NCBI GenBank assembly: GCA_025057195.1
Contig: JANWWX010000048.1
Span: 1-8,003, forward strand
DNA length: 8,003 bases
Reading direction: 5' to 3'
Source of the DNA: Leptospiraceae bacterium
GTDB lineage: Bacteria > Spirochaetota > Leptospiria > Turneriellales > Turneriellaceae
The position numbers and the translations under genes were made by a program. This document shows, piece after piece, positions 1-5,517 of the stretch; position 1 is the stretch's first letter, and every line of letters starts with the position of its first letter. The notes beneath the pieces are model-generated. The model searched no databases and had not been told where the DNA came from. It saw only the letters and a program-made list of their open reading frames with translations.

Positions 1-177
1 CATTCAGTAATTGCGATATGGAAGTCAAAATGTGGGGCGCTGCCGGGTACATTTACACAGAATTTTTGCTTTTTTCATCTTCCAAACCACCGAACACCAC
101 CAAGCCAGTGGCGCAAAACAGTAGAAAATAGCAATTCTGGGTTTCCTGATCGGGGGCAGTAGTCACCCCCATGACGG

Positions 178-197
178 ACCACCCATCGTTGGGTGGT
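178..197. repeat. Perfect 8-bp inverted repeat upstream of htpX
   Basis: ACCACCCA at 178-185 and TGGGTGGT at 190-197 are exact reverse complements separated by TCGT. As DNA this is a 20-bp operator-like palindrome. As RNA it would be a stable hairpin with a four-base loop. It ends 78 bp before the htpX start codon. No T-run follows, so it is not a simple terminator. Just upstream, GGGGG at 152-156 can pair with CCCCC at 166-170. Confidence 0.6.
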
Positions 198-221
198 TAC
201 GGATGCACTCCCCATGAAAAC

Positions 222-250
222 TTGCCGACAGGCCAAGCTAAAATTATTTT
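222..250 (+). promoter_or_regulatory. Possible weak sigma-70-type promoter for htpX
   Basis: TTGCCG at 222-227 and TATTTT at 245-250 are separated by 17 bp. Each matches its consensus hexamer at four of six positions. Transcription would start about 20 bp before the htpX ATG. If this is the promoter, the inverted repeats at 152-213 lie upstream of it as DNA elements rather than in the mRNA. Matches of this quality arise by chance, so the call is weak. Confidence 0.22.
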
Positions 251-264
251 TTGGTTAATTCCGC

Positions 265-270
265 AAGGAG
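265..270 (+). promoter_or_regulatory. Shine-Dalgarno site of htpX
   Basis: AAGGAG (continuing as AAGGAGG) lies 5 bases before the ATG at 276. This is the clearest ribosome binding site on the plus strand and fixes the htpX start at 276 instead of the upstream in-frame ATG at 171. Confidence 0.85.
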
Positions 271-275
271 GTGTT

Positions 276-1187
276 ATGTTCAAGAGAATATTCCTCTTCA
301 TCCTGACAAACATCCTGGTCGTTGCCACGATCTCGATCTTGCTTAGTGTGTTAGGGGTAACCCACTACATTGAGCAAGCTGAAAGCGAATATAGCATTAA
401 CTTCCGGAGCTTGCTCATCCTCTGTTTGATCTGGGGTTTCACCGGTGCTTTGATCTCACTTGCGCTGTCTAAGGTGATGGCCAAATGGATGATGGGACTC
501 CATGTCATCGACCCGCGCAATGCCACCGGCGTCGAGGCACAATTGGTCTCGGCAGTACACCGTCTGGCGCGCCAAGCTGGCCTCACGACCATGCCCGAGG
601 TTGCCATTTACGAATCGGAGGAAGTCAACGCATTTGCCACGGGGCCGACACGTTCGAACTCGCTGGTCGCGGTCTCTACTGGCCTGCTCGAGAACATGAG
701 TTGGGACGAGGTCGAGGGCGTACTCGGCCATGAGGTGGCGCACATTGCCAATGGGGACATGGTCACAATGACACTATTGCAGGGTGTAATCAACGCGTTT
801 GTGCTTTTCCTGTCACGTGTTTTGGCATTTGTCATCAGCACTGCCATGAGCCGCAGTGACGAGGAGAATTCATTCCCCTATGTGCTCAATAGCATCTTAA
901 CCTTTGTCTTTGACATCATCCTGACGCTGTTGGGTTCTTTGGTGGTGGCAGCGTTTTCCCGCTACCGCGAATACCGGGCAGACGCGGGCGGGGCTCGCCT
1001 TGCCGGACGCCATAAGATGATCGCTGCGCTCGACAGGCTGCGCCGCACGCAGGAGCTGGTTGATAATTCCAGTGCGCCGGCGATGGCCTCGTTCAAAATT
1101 TCCAATAAGGGCGGCTTCTTGGCGCTTTTTTCAACCCATCCGCCACTGGAAGAGCGCATCCGCCGGCTGCAGCAAGGCAACTACTGA
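276..1187 (+). CDS. htpX: HtpX, M48-family membrane zinc metalloprotease
   Basis: The 303-residue product matches the usual length of HtpX, an inner-membrane zinc endopeptidase that degrades damaged or misfolded membrane proteins alongside FtsH. Hydrophobic segments lie at about residues 4-28 and 45-65, and two more at about 165-190 and 205-228 follow the catalytic motif, as in the family. The zinc-binding HEVAH motif is at 152-156 (H152 and H156 ligands, E153 catalytic), in the context GHEVAHIANGD. The third zinc ligand is probably E232 in the REYRAD segment. A STHPPLEERI motif near the C-terminus (286-295) is typical of M48B proteases. The start is set by AAGGAGG five bases upstream. The gene appears to be transcribed alone, with inverted repeats before it and a GC-rich hairpin after it. 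In Enterobacteria htpX responds to envelope stress, but nothing here shows a CpxR site. The family assignment is very secure. Confidence 0.96.
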   Translation: MFKRIFLFILTNILVVATISILLSVLGVTHYIEQAESEYSINFRSLLILCLIWGFTGALISLALSKVMAKWMMGLHVIDPRNATGVEAQLVSAVHRLARQAGLTTMPEVAIYESEEVNAFATGPTRSNSLVAVSTGLLENMSWDEVEGVLGHEVAHIANGDMVTMTLLQGVINAFVLFLSRVLAFVISTAMSRSDEENSFPYVLNSILTFVFDIILTLLGSLVVAAFSRYREYRADAGGARLAGRHKMIAALDRLRRTQELVDNSSAPAMASFKISNKGGFLALFSTHPPLEERIRRLQQGNY

Positions 1188-1195
1188 GAATCTGC

Positions 1196-1223
1196 CACTG
1201 GCCCGGTTATTGCCGGGCTGGTG
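1196..1223 (+). terminator. GC-rich hairpin after htpX, terminator-like
   Basis: GCCCGG at 1201-1206 pairs perfectly with CCGGGC at 1213-1218 around a six-base loop. The stem extends outward through two G-T wobbles to CAC/GTG at 1196-1198 and 1221-1223, giving about 11 bp. It starts 8 bases after the htpX stop codon. There is no run of T after it (the sequence continues CCCACTAATT), so it may act as an mRNA 3'-end stabiliser or a partial terminator, not a classic Rho-independent one. Confidence 0.45.
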
Positions 1224-1272
1224 CCCACTAATTAAAATTCTTGGCACTGCACATAGTGGTCCACAATAGCCT

Positions 1273-2379
1273 ATGGCGCTAAGCATTGTCCCTCTTGGTA
1301 ATTCGCGCAGCGAAGTCCGCCGTTTCGTCCATTTCATGAAAGACGTCTATCGCGGCTACCCCAACTTTGTGCCACCGATTTACTCACAAGTGGTGGATTT
1401 CATCCGCAAGGGGCCTTTTAACCGCATTGGGGAAAAGCAGCTTTTTCTGGCCCTGCGCGATGGCAAGATCGTAGCCCGGCTCTCAGTACACCGCAATTTT
1501 GCCTACAATGAACACTACCAGACCAATCAGGGCTTTTTCGGCTTTTTTGAAGCATTGGACGACCAAAAGGCAGTCAATGCCCTTTTTGCCGCTGGCGAAG
1601 ACTGGCTACGCCAGCGTGGCTGCAGCTCCGTTTTGGGGCCGATGAATTTTGCCATTTATGATGAGATTGGTCTGCTGATCGATGCGTTCGAACAAGACCC
1701 GGTGTTGCTCTGCACCTACAATCCCCCCTACTACCTGCGGCTTCTGGAGAATGCTGGGTACAAAAAGGAAGTGGATTGGTATGCATACCGGCGCGGCGGA
1801 GAGGTCCCCAACTTCATGCGCCAGATCTATAACCGTGTCATGCGGCAAAAAGGCCTAACCATCCGCGAGGTGAACCGCAAAAAACTGGCACGGGAAGCTG
1901 AAGCGGTGAAGCATATTTTCAACCAGGCATGGTCAGAAAATTGGGGCAACGTGCCATTCAACGATGAGCAGTGGCAATACTTGGTGAAAGAACTGAAGAT
2001 GATCCTTAACGAAAAGCTGGCGTTTATTGCCGAGCTCAACGGCGAGCCCATCGCGTTTTCGATCAGCCTGGTCGATGCCAACCAGGCAGTCAAAAAGGCA
2101 AACGGCCGGCTTTTCCCATTTGGCTTGTTCCGCATCTTTTGGGAGATGAAAAAAATACGCCGCGTGCGCACGACCATCTTGGGTGTGCTGAAAGAATACC
2201 GTAATCGCGGGTTGGAAATCGCGCTGGTCTATAAAACCATTGAGAATGGCCTGGCCTTAGGTTTCACAGAGGCGGATTGCTCGCTCATTGTCGAGACAAA
2301 CCAGCCGATGATCACCGTCCTTGAAAAAATTGGCTGTGAGCGCTACAAAACGTGGCGCATCTTCCGCAAGGAGCTTTAG
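1273..2379 (+). CDS. YghO-like GNAT-superfamily acyltransferase, substrate unknown
   Basis: The 368-residue protein resembles the uncharacterised two-lobed GNAT-related family to which E. coli YghO belongs; this is recalled by pattern, not searched. Family-like segments are YRGYPNFVPP (26-35), GPMNF followed by YDEIGLLIDAF (122-139) and YNPPYY (149-154). The C-terminal lobe has an acetyl-CoA-binding-like motif GVLKEYRNRG (304-313), then VETNQPM (340-346), and ends in the family-like KTWRIFRKEL. It is expected to be a cytosolic acyl-CoA-dependent transferase, but no substrate can be inferred. The ATG at 1273 has no evident Shine-Dalgarno site. It is kept because the next Met (residue 22) would cut into the conserved N-terminal segment. 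The gene lies 85 bp after htpX, beyond a hairpin, so cotranscription is uncertain. Its stop overlaps the stop of the convergent gene at 2376. Confidence 0.83.
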   Translation: MALSIVPLGNSRSEVRRFVHFMKDVYRGYPNFVPPIYSQVVDFIRKGPFNRIGEKQLFLALRDGKIVARLSVHRNFAYNEHYQTNQGFFGFFEALDDQKAVNALFAAGEDWLRQRGCSSVLGPMNFAIYDEIGLLIDAFEQDPVLLCTYNPPYYLRLLENAGYKKEVDWYAYRRGGEVPNFMRQIYNRVMRQKGLTIREVNRKKLAREAEAVKHIFNQAWSENWGNVPFNDEQWQYLVKELKMILNEKLAFIAELNGEPIAFSISLVDANQAVKKANGRLFPFGLFRIFWEMKKIRRVRTTILGVLKEYRNRGLEIALVYKTIENGLALGFTEADCSLIVETNQPMITVLEKIGCERYKTWRIFRKEL

Positions 2380-2825
2380 CCACTGCGCCCTTCGCAGCGG
2401 GCACGCAGCGCGCGGTTCATTTCGGAATAAAGATCGGTCAGGCGCTGCTGGAGCGGGGGCAACAACAGGTCTGCGAGCATGCCGGTGAAGTTTTCTCCAT
2501 GGACAAAACGGGAAATTTTTTCGCCTGCACTCTGCACCATGAAATAATGCTCACCGCACAGGATTTGGTCCAAAAGCGGGAGGGCTGGGCCACGCCAACG
2601 CAATTCACGCTGCGTGCTATTTGCCTGCAGCACTTCGCATGGGGGGATCGGAAATTCCAGTCCTTCGGCCAGGCGCAACCATAAAGAAATTTTTTCCCCA
2701 GGGTATGCCATTCCCTCAATGCGTGGGATCAGGGGATTCCATTCCGGATAGCGAGGAAAGTCGATCAAGACATTCCAAACGGTATCAGCCGTTGCCCGGA
2801 TTTCAATTTCGGTATGGATCTGCAT
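2376..2825 (-). CDS. SRPBCC (START-like) domain protein
   Basis: The 149-residue product is a single SRPBCC/polyketide-cyclase-like domain, a helix-grip fold that encloses a hydrophobic ligand. An opening beta strand (HTEIEIRA) is followed by the typical helix TADTVWNVLIDF and then YPEWNPLI (26-33). Downstream come RWRGP (76-80), GEHYF (91-95) and RFVHGENFTG (106-115), a pattern common in this group. A long C-terminal helix (about 116-142) would close the pocket. No catalytic residue can be named, and the ligand is unknown. The frame is open upstream to a GTG at 2894, but those 23 residues look non-conserved, so the ATG at 2825 is preferred even though no good Shine-Dalgarno site precedes it. 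The gene is divergent from murF, and its 3' end overlaps the upstream convergent gene by 4 bp. Confidence 0.85.
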   Translation of the reverse strand: MQIHTEIEIRATADTVWNVLIDFPRYPEWNPLIPRIEGMAYPGEKISLWLRLAEGLEFPIPPCEVLQANSTQRELRWRGPALPLLDQILCGEHYFMVQSAGEKISRFVHGENFTGMLADLLLPPLQQRLTDLYSEMNRALRARCEGRSG

Positions 2826-2920
2826 GCTGCATTTTCGAGTCTCGGTCTGCTTTGCACAGCATTTTCCATGCCCCTGCGTTGTTATCGCTGACACGGTATT
2901 TTGCTTTGGGCCACTGCCAC
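2826..2920. promoter_or_regulatory. Divergent intergenic region between SRPBCC gene and murF
   Basis: These 95 bp must hold the minus-strand promoter of the SRPBCC gene and probably that of murF, since both genes face away from each other. I could not find a convincing -35/-10 pair on either strand. The direct repeat GCATTTTC occurs at 2829-2836 and again at 2859-2866. No Shine-Dalgarno site is visible before the murF ATG. Confidence 0.35.
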
Positions 2921-4351
2921 ATGGTCGCGCGCTGCAGTTATGATCTTTTCACGGTTGCCTCAGTGCTGCGGGCAGAACCCTCTTTGCTTCTACCGAACAT
3001 AAAAATTTCCTCGATCACCAACTCTTCGCTGGAAGTGAAACCAGGTGCATTATTTATCCCGCTCAAAGACAAACGCGATGGGCACGACTTCATCCACGAT
3101 GCGCTGGCACGGGGCGCGGCTGCGTTTTTGGCCGAAAAGGGCCACCGTGTCTTGGATAGTTTGTCTGCAGAAAACCGCAACCGGGCCGTTGTGGTCAACG
3201 ACACACTGCGGGCACTTGCGGATTTGGCTGCGTTCCACCGCCGCCGCTTTGCCCCGTTTGTGGTGGCAGTCACCGGTTCGAACGGCAAGACCACCACTAA
3301 AGAGATGTTGTCGCAAATCTTCCGGCACGCCTTAGGCAACGCCGCCATGGGCACCGAAAAAAACTACAATAACCACATCGGAGTGCCGTTTACCCTTTTG
3401 GCCATAAAGTCCCAGACACGGGTGGCGGTGGTGGAGATGGGCATGAACCATCGGGGAGAAATCCATAACCTTTCTGCAATGGCACAGCCGACGCATGCGG
3501 TCATCACGAGCATTGGGCATGCGCACATCGAGTTTTTGGGCACGCGCCAAAATATTGCCCGTGCCAAAGCCGAAATCCTCGACGGCATGCCCGCTGGCGG
3601 GACACTTTACATTCCGGCTGATATCGCCGAGTTGCCAATTTTGGAAAAAAGCGTTGCGGCGCGTAAAATCCACCTACGCCGTATCAACCCACAGCAAAAT
3701 GCCCCATTCCGGATCGTGTCTTTTGGTGCCCGTGGTGTGAAACTGCGCTTTGGCCGGCACGAGGCCAATTTTCCCTATGCCATTCCGGCATGGCTTTCCA
3801 ACCTGGCGTTGGCCACTGCTGTGGCACAGGATTTAGGCCTGCCAGTGGAGAGCATCGCGCAGGCCGTGCAGCACTTCCGGCCACCCCCTGGCAGGATGCA
3901 GCTCCACCGTGGCTATTTCACCGTGATCGACGATGGCTACAATGCCAATCCGGATTCGGCGATCGCTTCGCTCAAGGCCGCATTAGTGCTTGCTGAAGGT
4001 AAGCCGGTGGTTTGTGTCTTCGGCGATTTTAAGGAATTGGGGCGTGCCAGCCGTAGCCTGCATGCTTGGACTGGCCGCGAGGCCGCACAGTTAGGTGTCG
4101 CGGCCTTTTATGGTGTCGGCGAGGCGATGCGCGATGCGGTGCGCGAATTCCAAAAGCAGCGCGGTGGCAATGCCTGGCATTTTGACCGCAACGATGCTGA
4201 ATCTCTCCTGCAGCATTTGGCCGAACAACCCCGCGGCAGCGTGATACTGGTCAAGGGCTCTCGTGCGATGCAAATGGAGGAAATCGCTCAACGCCTTTAC
4301 CAGATCCGTGATAAAGTCAGCGCAAGAAAGCGTGCACCATCGCGAGGCTAA
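2921..4351 (+). CDS. murF: MurF, UDP-MurNAc-tripeptide:D-Ala-D-Ala ligase
   Basis: MurF adds D-Ala-D-Ala to UDP-MurNAc-tripeptide using ATP, the last cytoplasmic step in making the peptidoglycan pentapeptide precursor. The 476-residue product shows all three Mur ligase domains. The N-terminal substrate domain includes VKPGALFIPL (39-48) and RDGHDFI (52-58). The central ATPase domain has the P-loop TGSNGKTTTK (118-127), NYNNHIGVP (148-156), EMGMNHRGEI (172-181), GHAHIEFLG (199-207) and the conserved lysine K216. The C-terminal domain has DDGYNANPDS (337-346), GDFKELG (368-374) and LVKGSRAMQME (443-453). The ATG at 2921 gives the usual family length. The 100 in-frame codons upstream run antisense to the SRPBCC gene and lack MurF character; a TTG at 2906 is an alternative start. 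The usual DSR triplet near residue 34 reads NSS. The gene stands alone, not in a dcw cluster, and its last 35 bp overlap the convergent thioesterase gene. Confidence 0.97.
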   Translation: MVARCSYDLFTVASVLRAEPSLLLPNIKISSITNSSLEVKPGALFIPLKDKRDGHDFIHDALARGAAAFLAEKGHRVLDSLSAENRNRAVVVNDTLRALADLAAFHRRRFAPFVVAVTGSNGKTTTKEMLSQIFRHALGNAAMGTEKNYNNHIGVPFTLLAIKSQTRVAVVEMGMNHRGEIHNLSAMAQPTHAVITSIGHAHIEFLGTRQNIARAKAEILDGMPAGGTLYIPADIAELPILEKSVAARKIHLRRINPQQNAPFRIVSFGARGVKLRFGRHEANFPYAIPAWLSNLALATAVAQDLGLPVESIAQAVQHFRPPPGRMQLHRGYFTVIDDGYNANPDSAIASLKAALVLAEGKPVVCVFGDFKELGRASRSLHAWTGREAAQLGVAAFYGVGEAMRDAVREFQKQRGGNAWHFDRNDAESLLQHLAEQPRGSVILVKGSRAMQMEEIAQRLYQIRDKVSARKRAPSRG

Positions 4352-4937
4352 AATCCTGCACCAGCGCTAAAGCCTCTGTGGCAAGATACCTTGCCCGCTG
4401 CTCTAGTTCTGACCAAGGCTTTTGCCGTACTTCGCTGCGTGCGATGAGCTCGGCCAGCGCCACGCCAGAGCCTAAATGGCCAACAATTTCGGCGAGCTGT
4501 GCTAGCTCTGGCTGCTGCTCAAGCAGTGATAGTGGCACGCGCACAAAAATCCCAGTTGCCTCGCAGAAGAGGTTCTGCTGCTGCACGAGCTCGGCGGTGA
4601 CCACGGCACGTTTCTTTTCCAGACGCCGGATGCGCGCGTGCACGCGGTAGCTGCCATCCAGCGGCACGGACTTGCGGTAGCGCACGGCAAGCTGTGCTGC
4701 CAAAACCGGCAAGCCATTGAGCCAACAGGCATAGCCCATGGTCTCATCGAGCACAGTGGCCAGGAAACCACCATGCGCATGTGCACGGGGTCCCTCGGCA
4801 CCCGCATGCGGCACGAATTCTGCGACAAGGCTTTTATCCGGTTGGTAAAACATCGCCACACTAGCCAGTGCCCGGTTGCGCAAAAGCGGGGAGTGCCAGT
4901 GCTGTGGGATTACAAGGGCCACATTTGGGTCCTGCAT
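4317..4937 (-). CDS. PaaI-like hotdog-fold thioesterase with C-terminal extension
   Basis: This gene encodes a 206-residue protein with a hotdog-fold acyl-CoA thioesterase domain of the PaaI/4HBT type, which hydrolyses acyl- or aroyl-CoA thioesters in the cytosol. The signature HGGFLATVLDETMGYA spans 55-70; H55-G56-G57 and D64/E65 fit the expected active-site region. It is followed by the strand pattern LAVRYRKSVPLDGSYRVHA (83-101) and a last strand around FCEATGIFVRVP (124-135). Residues 140-206 form an extra, probably helical tail beyond the usual domain of about 140 residues. The substrate is unknown. The start is taken as the ATG at 4937. A TTG at 4952 would add five residues but falls inside the loop of an inverted repeat, and neither start has a Shine-Dalgarno site. 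It is probably cotranscribed with the small gene upstream (37-bp gap), and its 3' end overlaps murF by 35 bp. Confidence 0.85.
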   Translation of the reverse strand: MQDPNVALVIPQHWHSPLLRNRALASVAMFYQPDKSLVAEFVPHAGAEGPRAHAHGGFLATVLDETMGYACWLNGLPVLAAQLAVRYRKSVPLDGSYRVHARIRRLEKKRAVVTAELVQQQNLFCEATGIFVRVPLSLLEQQPELAQLAEIVGHLGSGVALAELIARSEVRQKPWSELEQRARYLATEALALVQDFSLAMVHAFLR

Positions 4938-4940
4938 AGG

Positions 4941-4964
4941 CCGTTGTAGCAAACACTACAACGG
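4941..4964 (-). repeat. Perfect 9-bp inverted repeat directly before the thioesterase start
   Basis: CCGTTGTAG (4941-4949) and CTACAACGG (4956-4964) are exact reverse complements around a six-base loop. Read on the minus strand, the hairpin begins 10 bases after the stop codon of the upstream gene and ends 3 bases before the thioesterase ATG, exactly where a ribosome binding site would be expected. No T-run follows in either direction, so it is not a standard terminator. It could be an intercistronic processing or translation-control hairpin, or a protein-binding site. Confidence 0.7.
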
Positions 4965-4974
4965 TGTAAATGGA

Positions 4975-5334
4975 TTAGGCCACCGCGAGTAGTCCTGTCC
5001 GGAAGCCATAGAAAAGAATTTCTTCCACCTGCCAGGCCAAGGTTAGGCCGCGCCGCTGCAGCTTTTGCATACGGCGGAATGTCGGCAAGCCGACCCGTAA
5101 CCTGACCTGCTGCAGTTTTTCTCCTTTTGGGTGTTGCGACTGCCGGCGCGCGATGCGTTCCCCCCGGTGGTTGGTGAAAAACTCCGGCAAGACCGCAAAG
5201 TCGCGGTAGCGTTCGTATTGCAGCTTATCGAAGAAAAGCTCAGCAATCTGGTCAAATTCTGTAGGGTGGCAGAGGCTACGCCAAGCGCGTGCCGCCGGTG
5301 CTGAAAGTGGTACAGAGATCTGTATTGTCGCCAT
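4975..5334 (-). CDS. Small basic protein of unknown function, possible ribbon-helix-helix N-terminus
   Basis: The 119-residue product is not recognised. The start is well supported: AAGGAG lies five bases before the ATG at 5334, and a good promoter lies upstream. Residues 3-10 (TIQISVPL) look like a beta strand. They are followed by two predicted helices at about 12-22 and 25-44 (through FDQIAELFFDKLQYERYRDF), a strand-helix-helix order that resembles ribbon-helix-helix DNA-binding proteins. The same opening also resembles the start of an SRPBCC domain, but the later SRPBCC landmarks are missing. The rest is rich in Arg, Lys and Gln (about 57-96) and ends in a hydrophobic stretch (100-119). 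There is no signal peptide or clear membrane segment. It is the first gene of a likely two-gene unit with the thioesterase. A palindrome over its expected transcription start would suit autoregulation, but that is inference. Confidence 0.75.
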   Translation of the reverse strand: MATIQISVPLSAPAARAWRSLCHPTEFDQIAELFFDKLQYERYRDFAVLPEFFTNHRGERIARRQSQHPKGEKLQQVRLRVGLPTFRRMQKLQRRGLTLAWQVEEILFYGFRTGLLAVA

Positions 5335-5342
5335 GTTGTCTC

Positions 5343-5348
5343 CTTGCA
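5343..5348 (-). promoter_or_regulatory. Shine-Dalgarno site of the small basic gene
   Basis: On the minus strand the sequence before the ATG reads GCAAGGAGACAAC, placing AAGGAG (about 5340-5345) five bases from the start at 5334. This decides for 5334 over the in-frame upstream start at 5349, which would place the ribosome binding site inside the coding sequence. Confidence 0.8.
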
Positions 5349-5357
5349 CGTTTTATT

Positions 5358-5372
5358 GAGGGGATACCCCTC
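5358..5372. promoter_or_regulatory. Operator-like palindrome GAGGGG-ATA-CCCCTC
   Basis: Six-base arms GAGGGG (5358-5363) and CCCCTC (5367-5372) flank ATA. On the minus strand the palindrome begins 5 bp downstream of the TATAAT box, so it covers the expected transcription start and the first bases of the transcript. A protein bound there would block initiation. As RNA it would form only a tight three-base-loop hairpin, so a DNA operator is the likelier reading. Confidence 0.5.
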
Positions 5373-5377
5373 TATAT

Positions 5378-5383
5378 ATTATA
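5378..5383 (-). promoter_or_regulatory. Consensus -10 box (TATAAT) for the small basic gene
   Basis: The minus strand reads a perfect TATAAT within TATATAATATATA, 44 bp upstream of the start codon. The region where a -35 box should lie (about 5401-5406) is an A-run on this strand with no TTGACA match. The A-rich tracts further upstream may stand in for it as an UP-like element. Transcription would begin near 5371. Confidence 0.6.
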
Positions 5384-5387
5384 TACC

Positions 5388-5427
5388 AAAAAATTGCGAT
5401 TTTTTTTCAGGTTTTTCGCATTTTTTT
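5388..5427. promoter_or_regulatory. Phased A/T tracts upstream of the minus-strand promoter
   Basis: Homopolymer runs lie at 5388-5393 (A6), 5400-5407 (T8), 5412-5416 (T5) and 5421-5427 (T7). The three T-runs are centred about 10 bp apart, close to one helical turn, which is the arrangement expected of intrinsically curved DNA. On the minus strand they are A-runs just upstream of the -10 box, where an UP element would lie. Two interruptions read TGCGA (5395-5399) and TCGCA (5416-5420), a 5-bp inverted repeat. Confidence 0.45.
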
Positions 5428-5517
5428 AGGTGTAGACTAATAAAACTTCACAAGGTCGCTTTGGAAAAAAGCTAAAAGCTAGAAGATGATGACCACCAAG
5501 ACTTGAGGGAAAAACAC

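Larger units (their letters stand above)
1..275. other. Upstream region of htpX, no confident gene
   Basis: No convincing coding sequence is seen here. The plus frame starting at base 1 is open to a TAG at 160-162, and the frame starting at base 3 is open to a TAG at 129-131. Either could be the tail of a gene beyond the left edge, but neither translation shows recognisable protein character. A longer in-frame extension of htpX from the ATG at 171 is rejected because it crosses strong inverted repeats and lacks a ribosome binding site. The right part (about 150-215) is rich in short inverted repeats, listed separately. Confidence 0.6.

Noticed and set aside
1..162. Tail of an upstream protein gene in frame 1
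   Set aside because: The frame is open, but its translation shows no family features, and a second frame is also open for much of this AT-rich region. It cannot be called from 53 codons.
1241..1256. Sigma-54-like sequence TTGGCAC before the GNAT gene
   Set aside because: The -24-like TGGCAC is present, but the required GC at the -12 position is not at the right distance (AG is found), so it does not meet the consensus.
2621..2920. N-terminal extension of MurF by 100 residues
   Set aside because: The added segment runs antisense to the SRPBCC gene and looks unlike any MurF. The ATG at 2921 gives the normal family length.
4975..5334. Second SRPBCC protein
   Set aside because: The first 25 residues resemble an SRPBCC opening, but the later landmarks seen in the 2376-2825 gene (WNP, RWRG, GEHYF, TRFVHGE types) are absent.
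5388..5405. AAAAAAT-TGCG-ATTTTTT palindrome as a Rho-independent terminator
   Set aside because: The stem is pure A-T and no gene on the plus strand ends before it. It is better explained as part of the A/T-tract promoter region.
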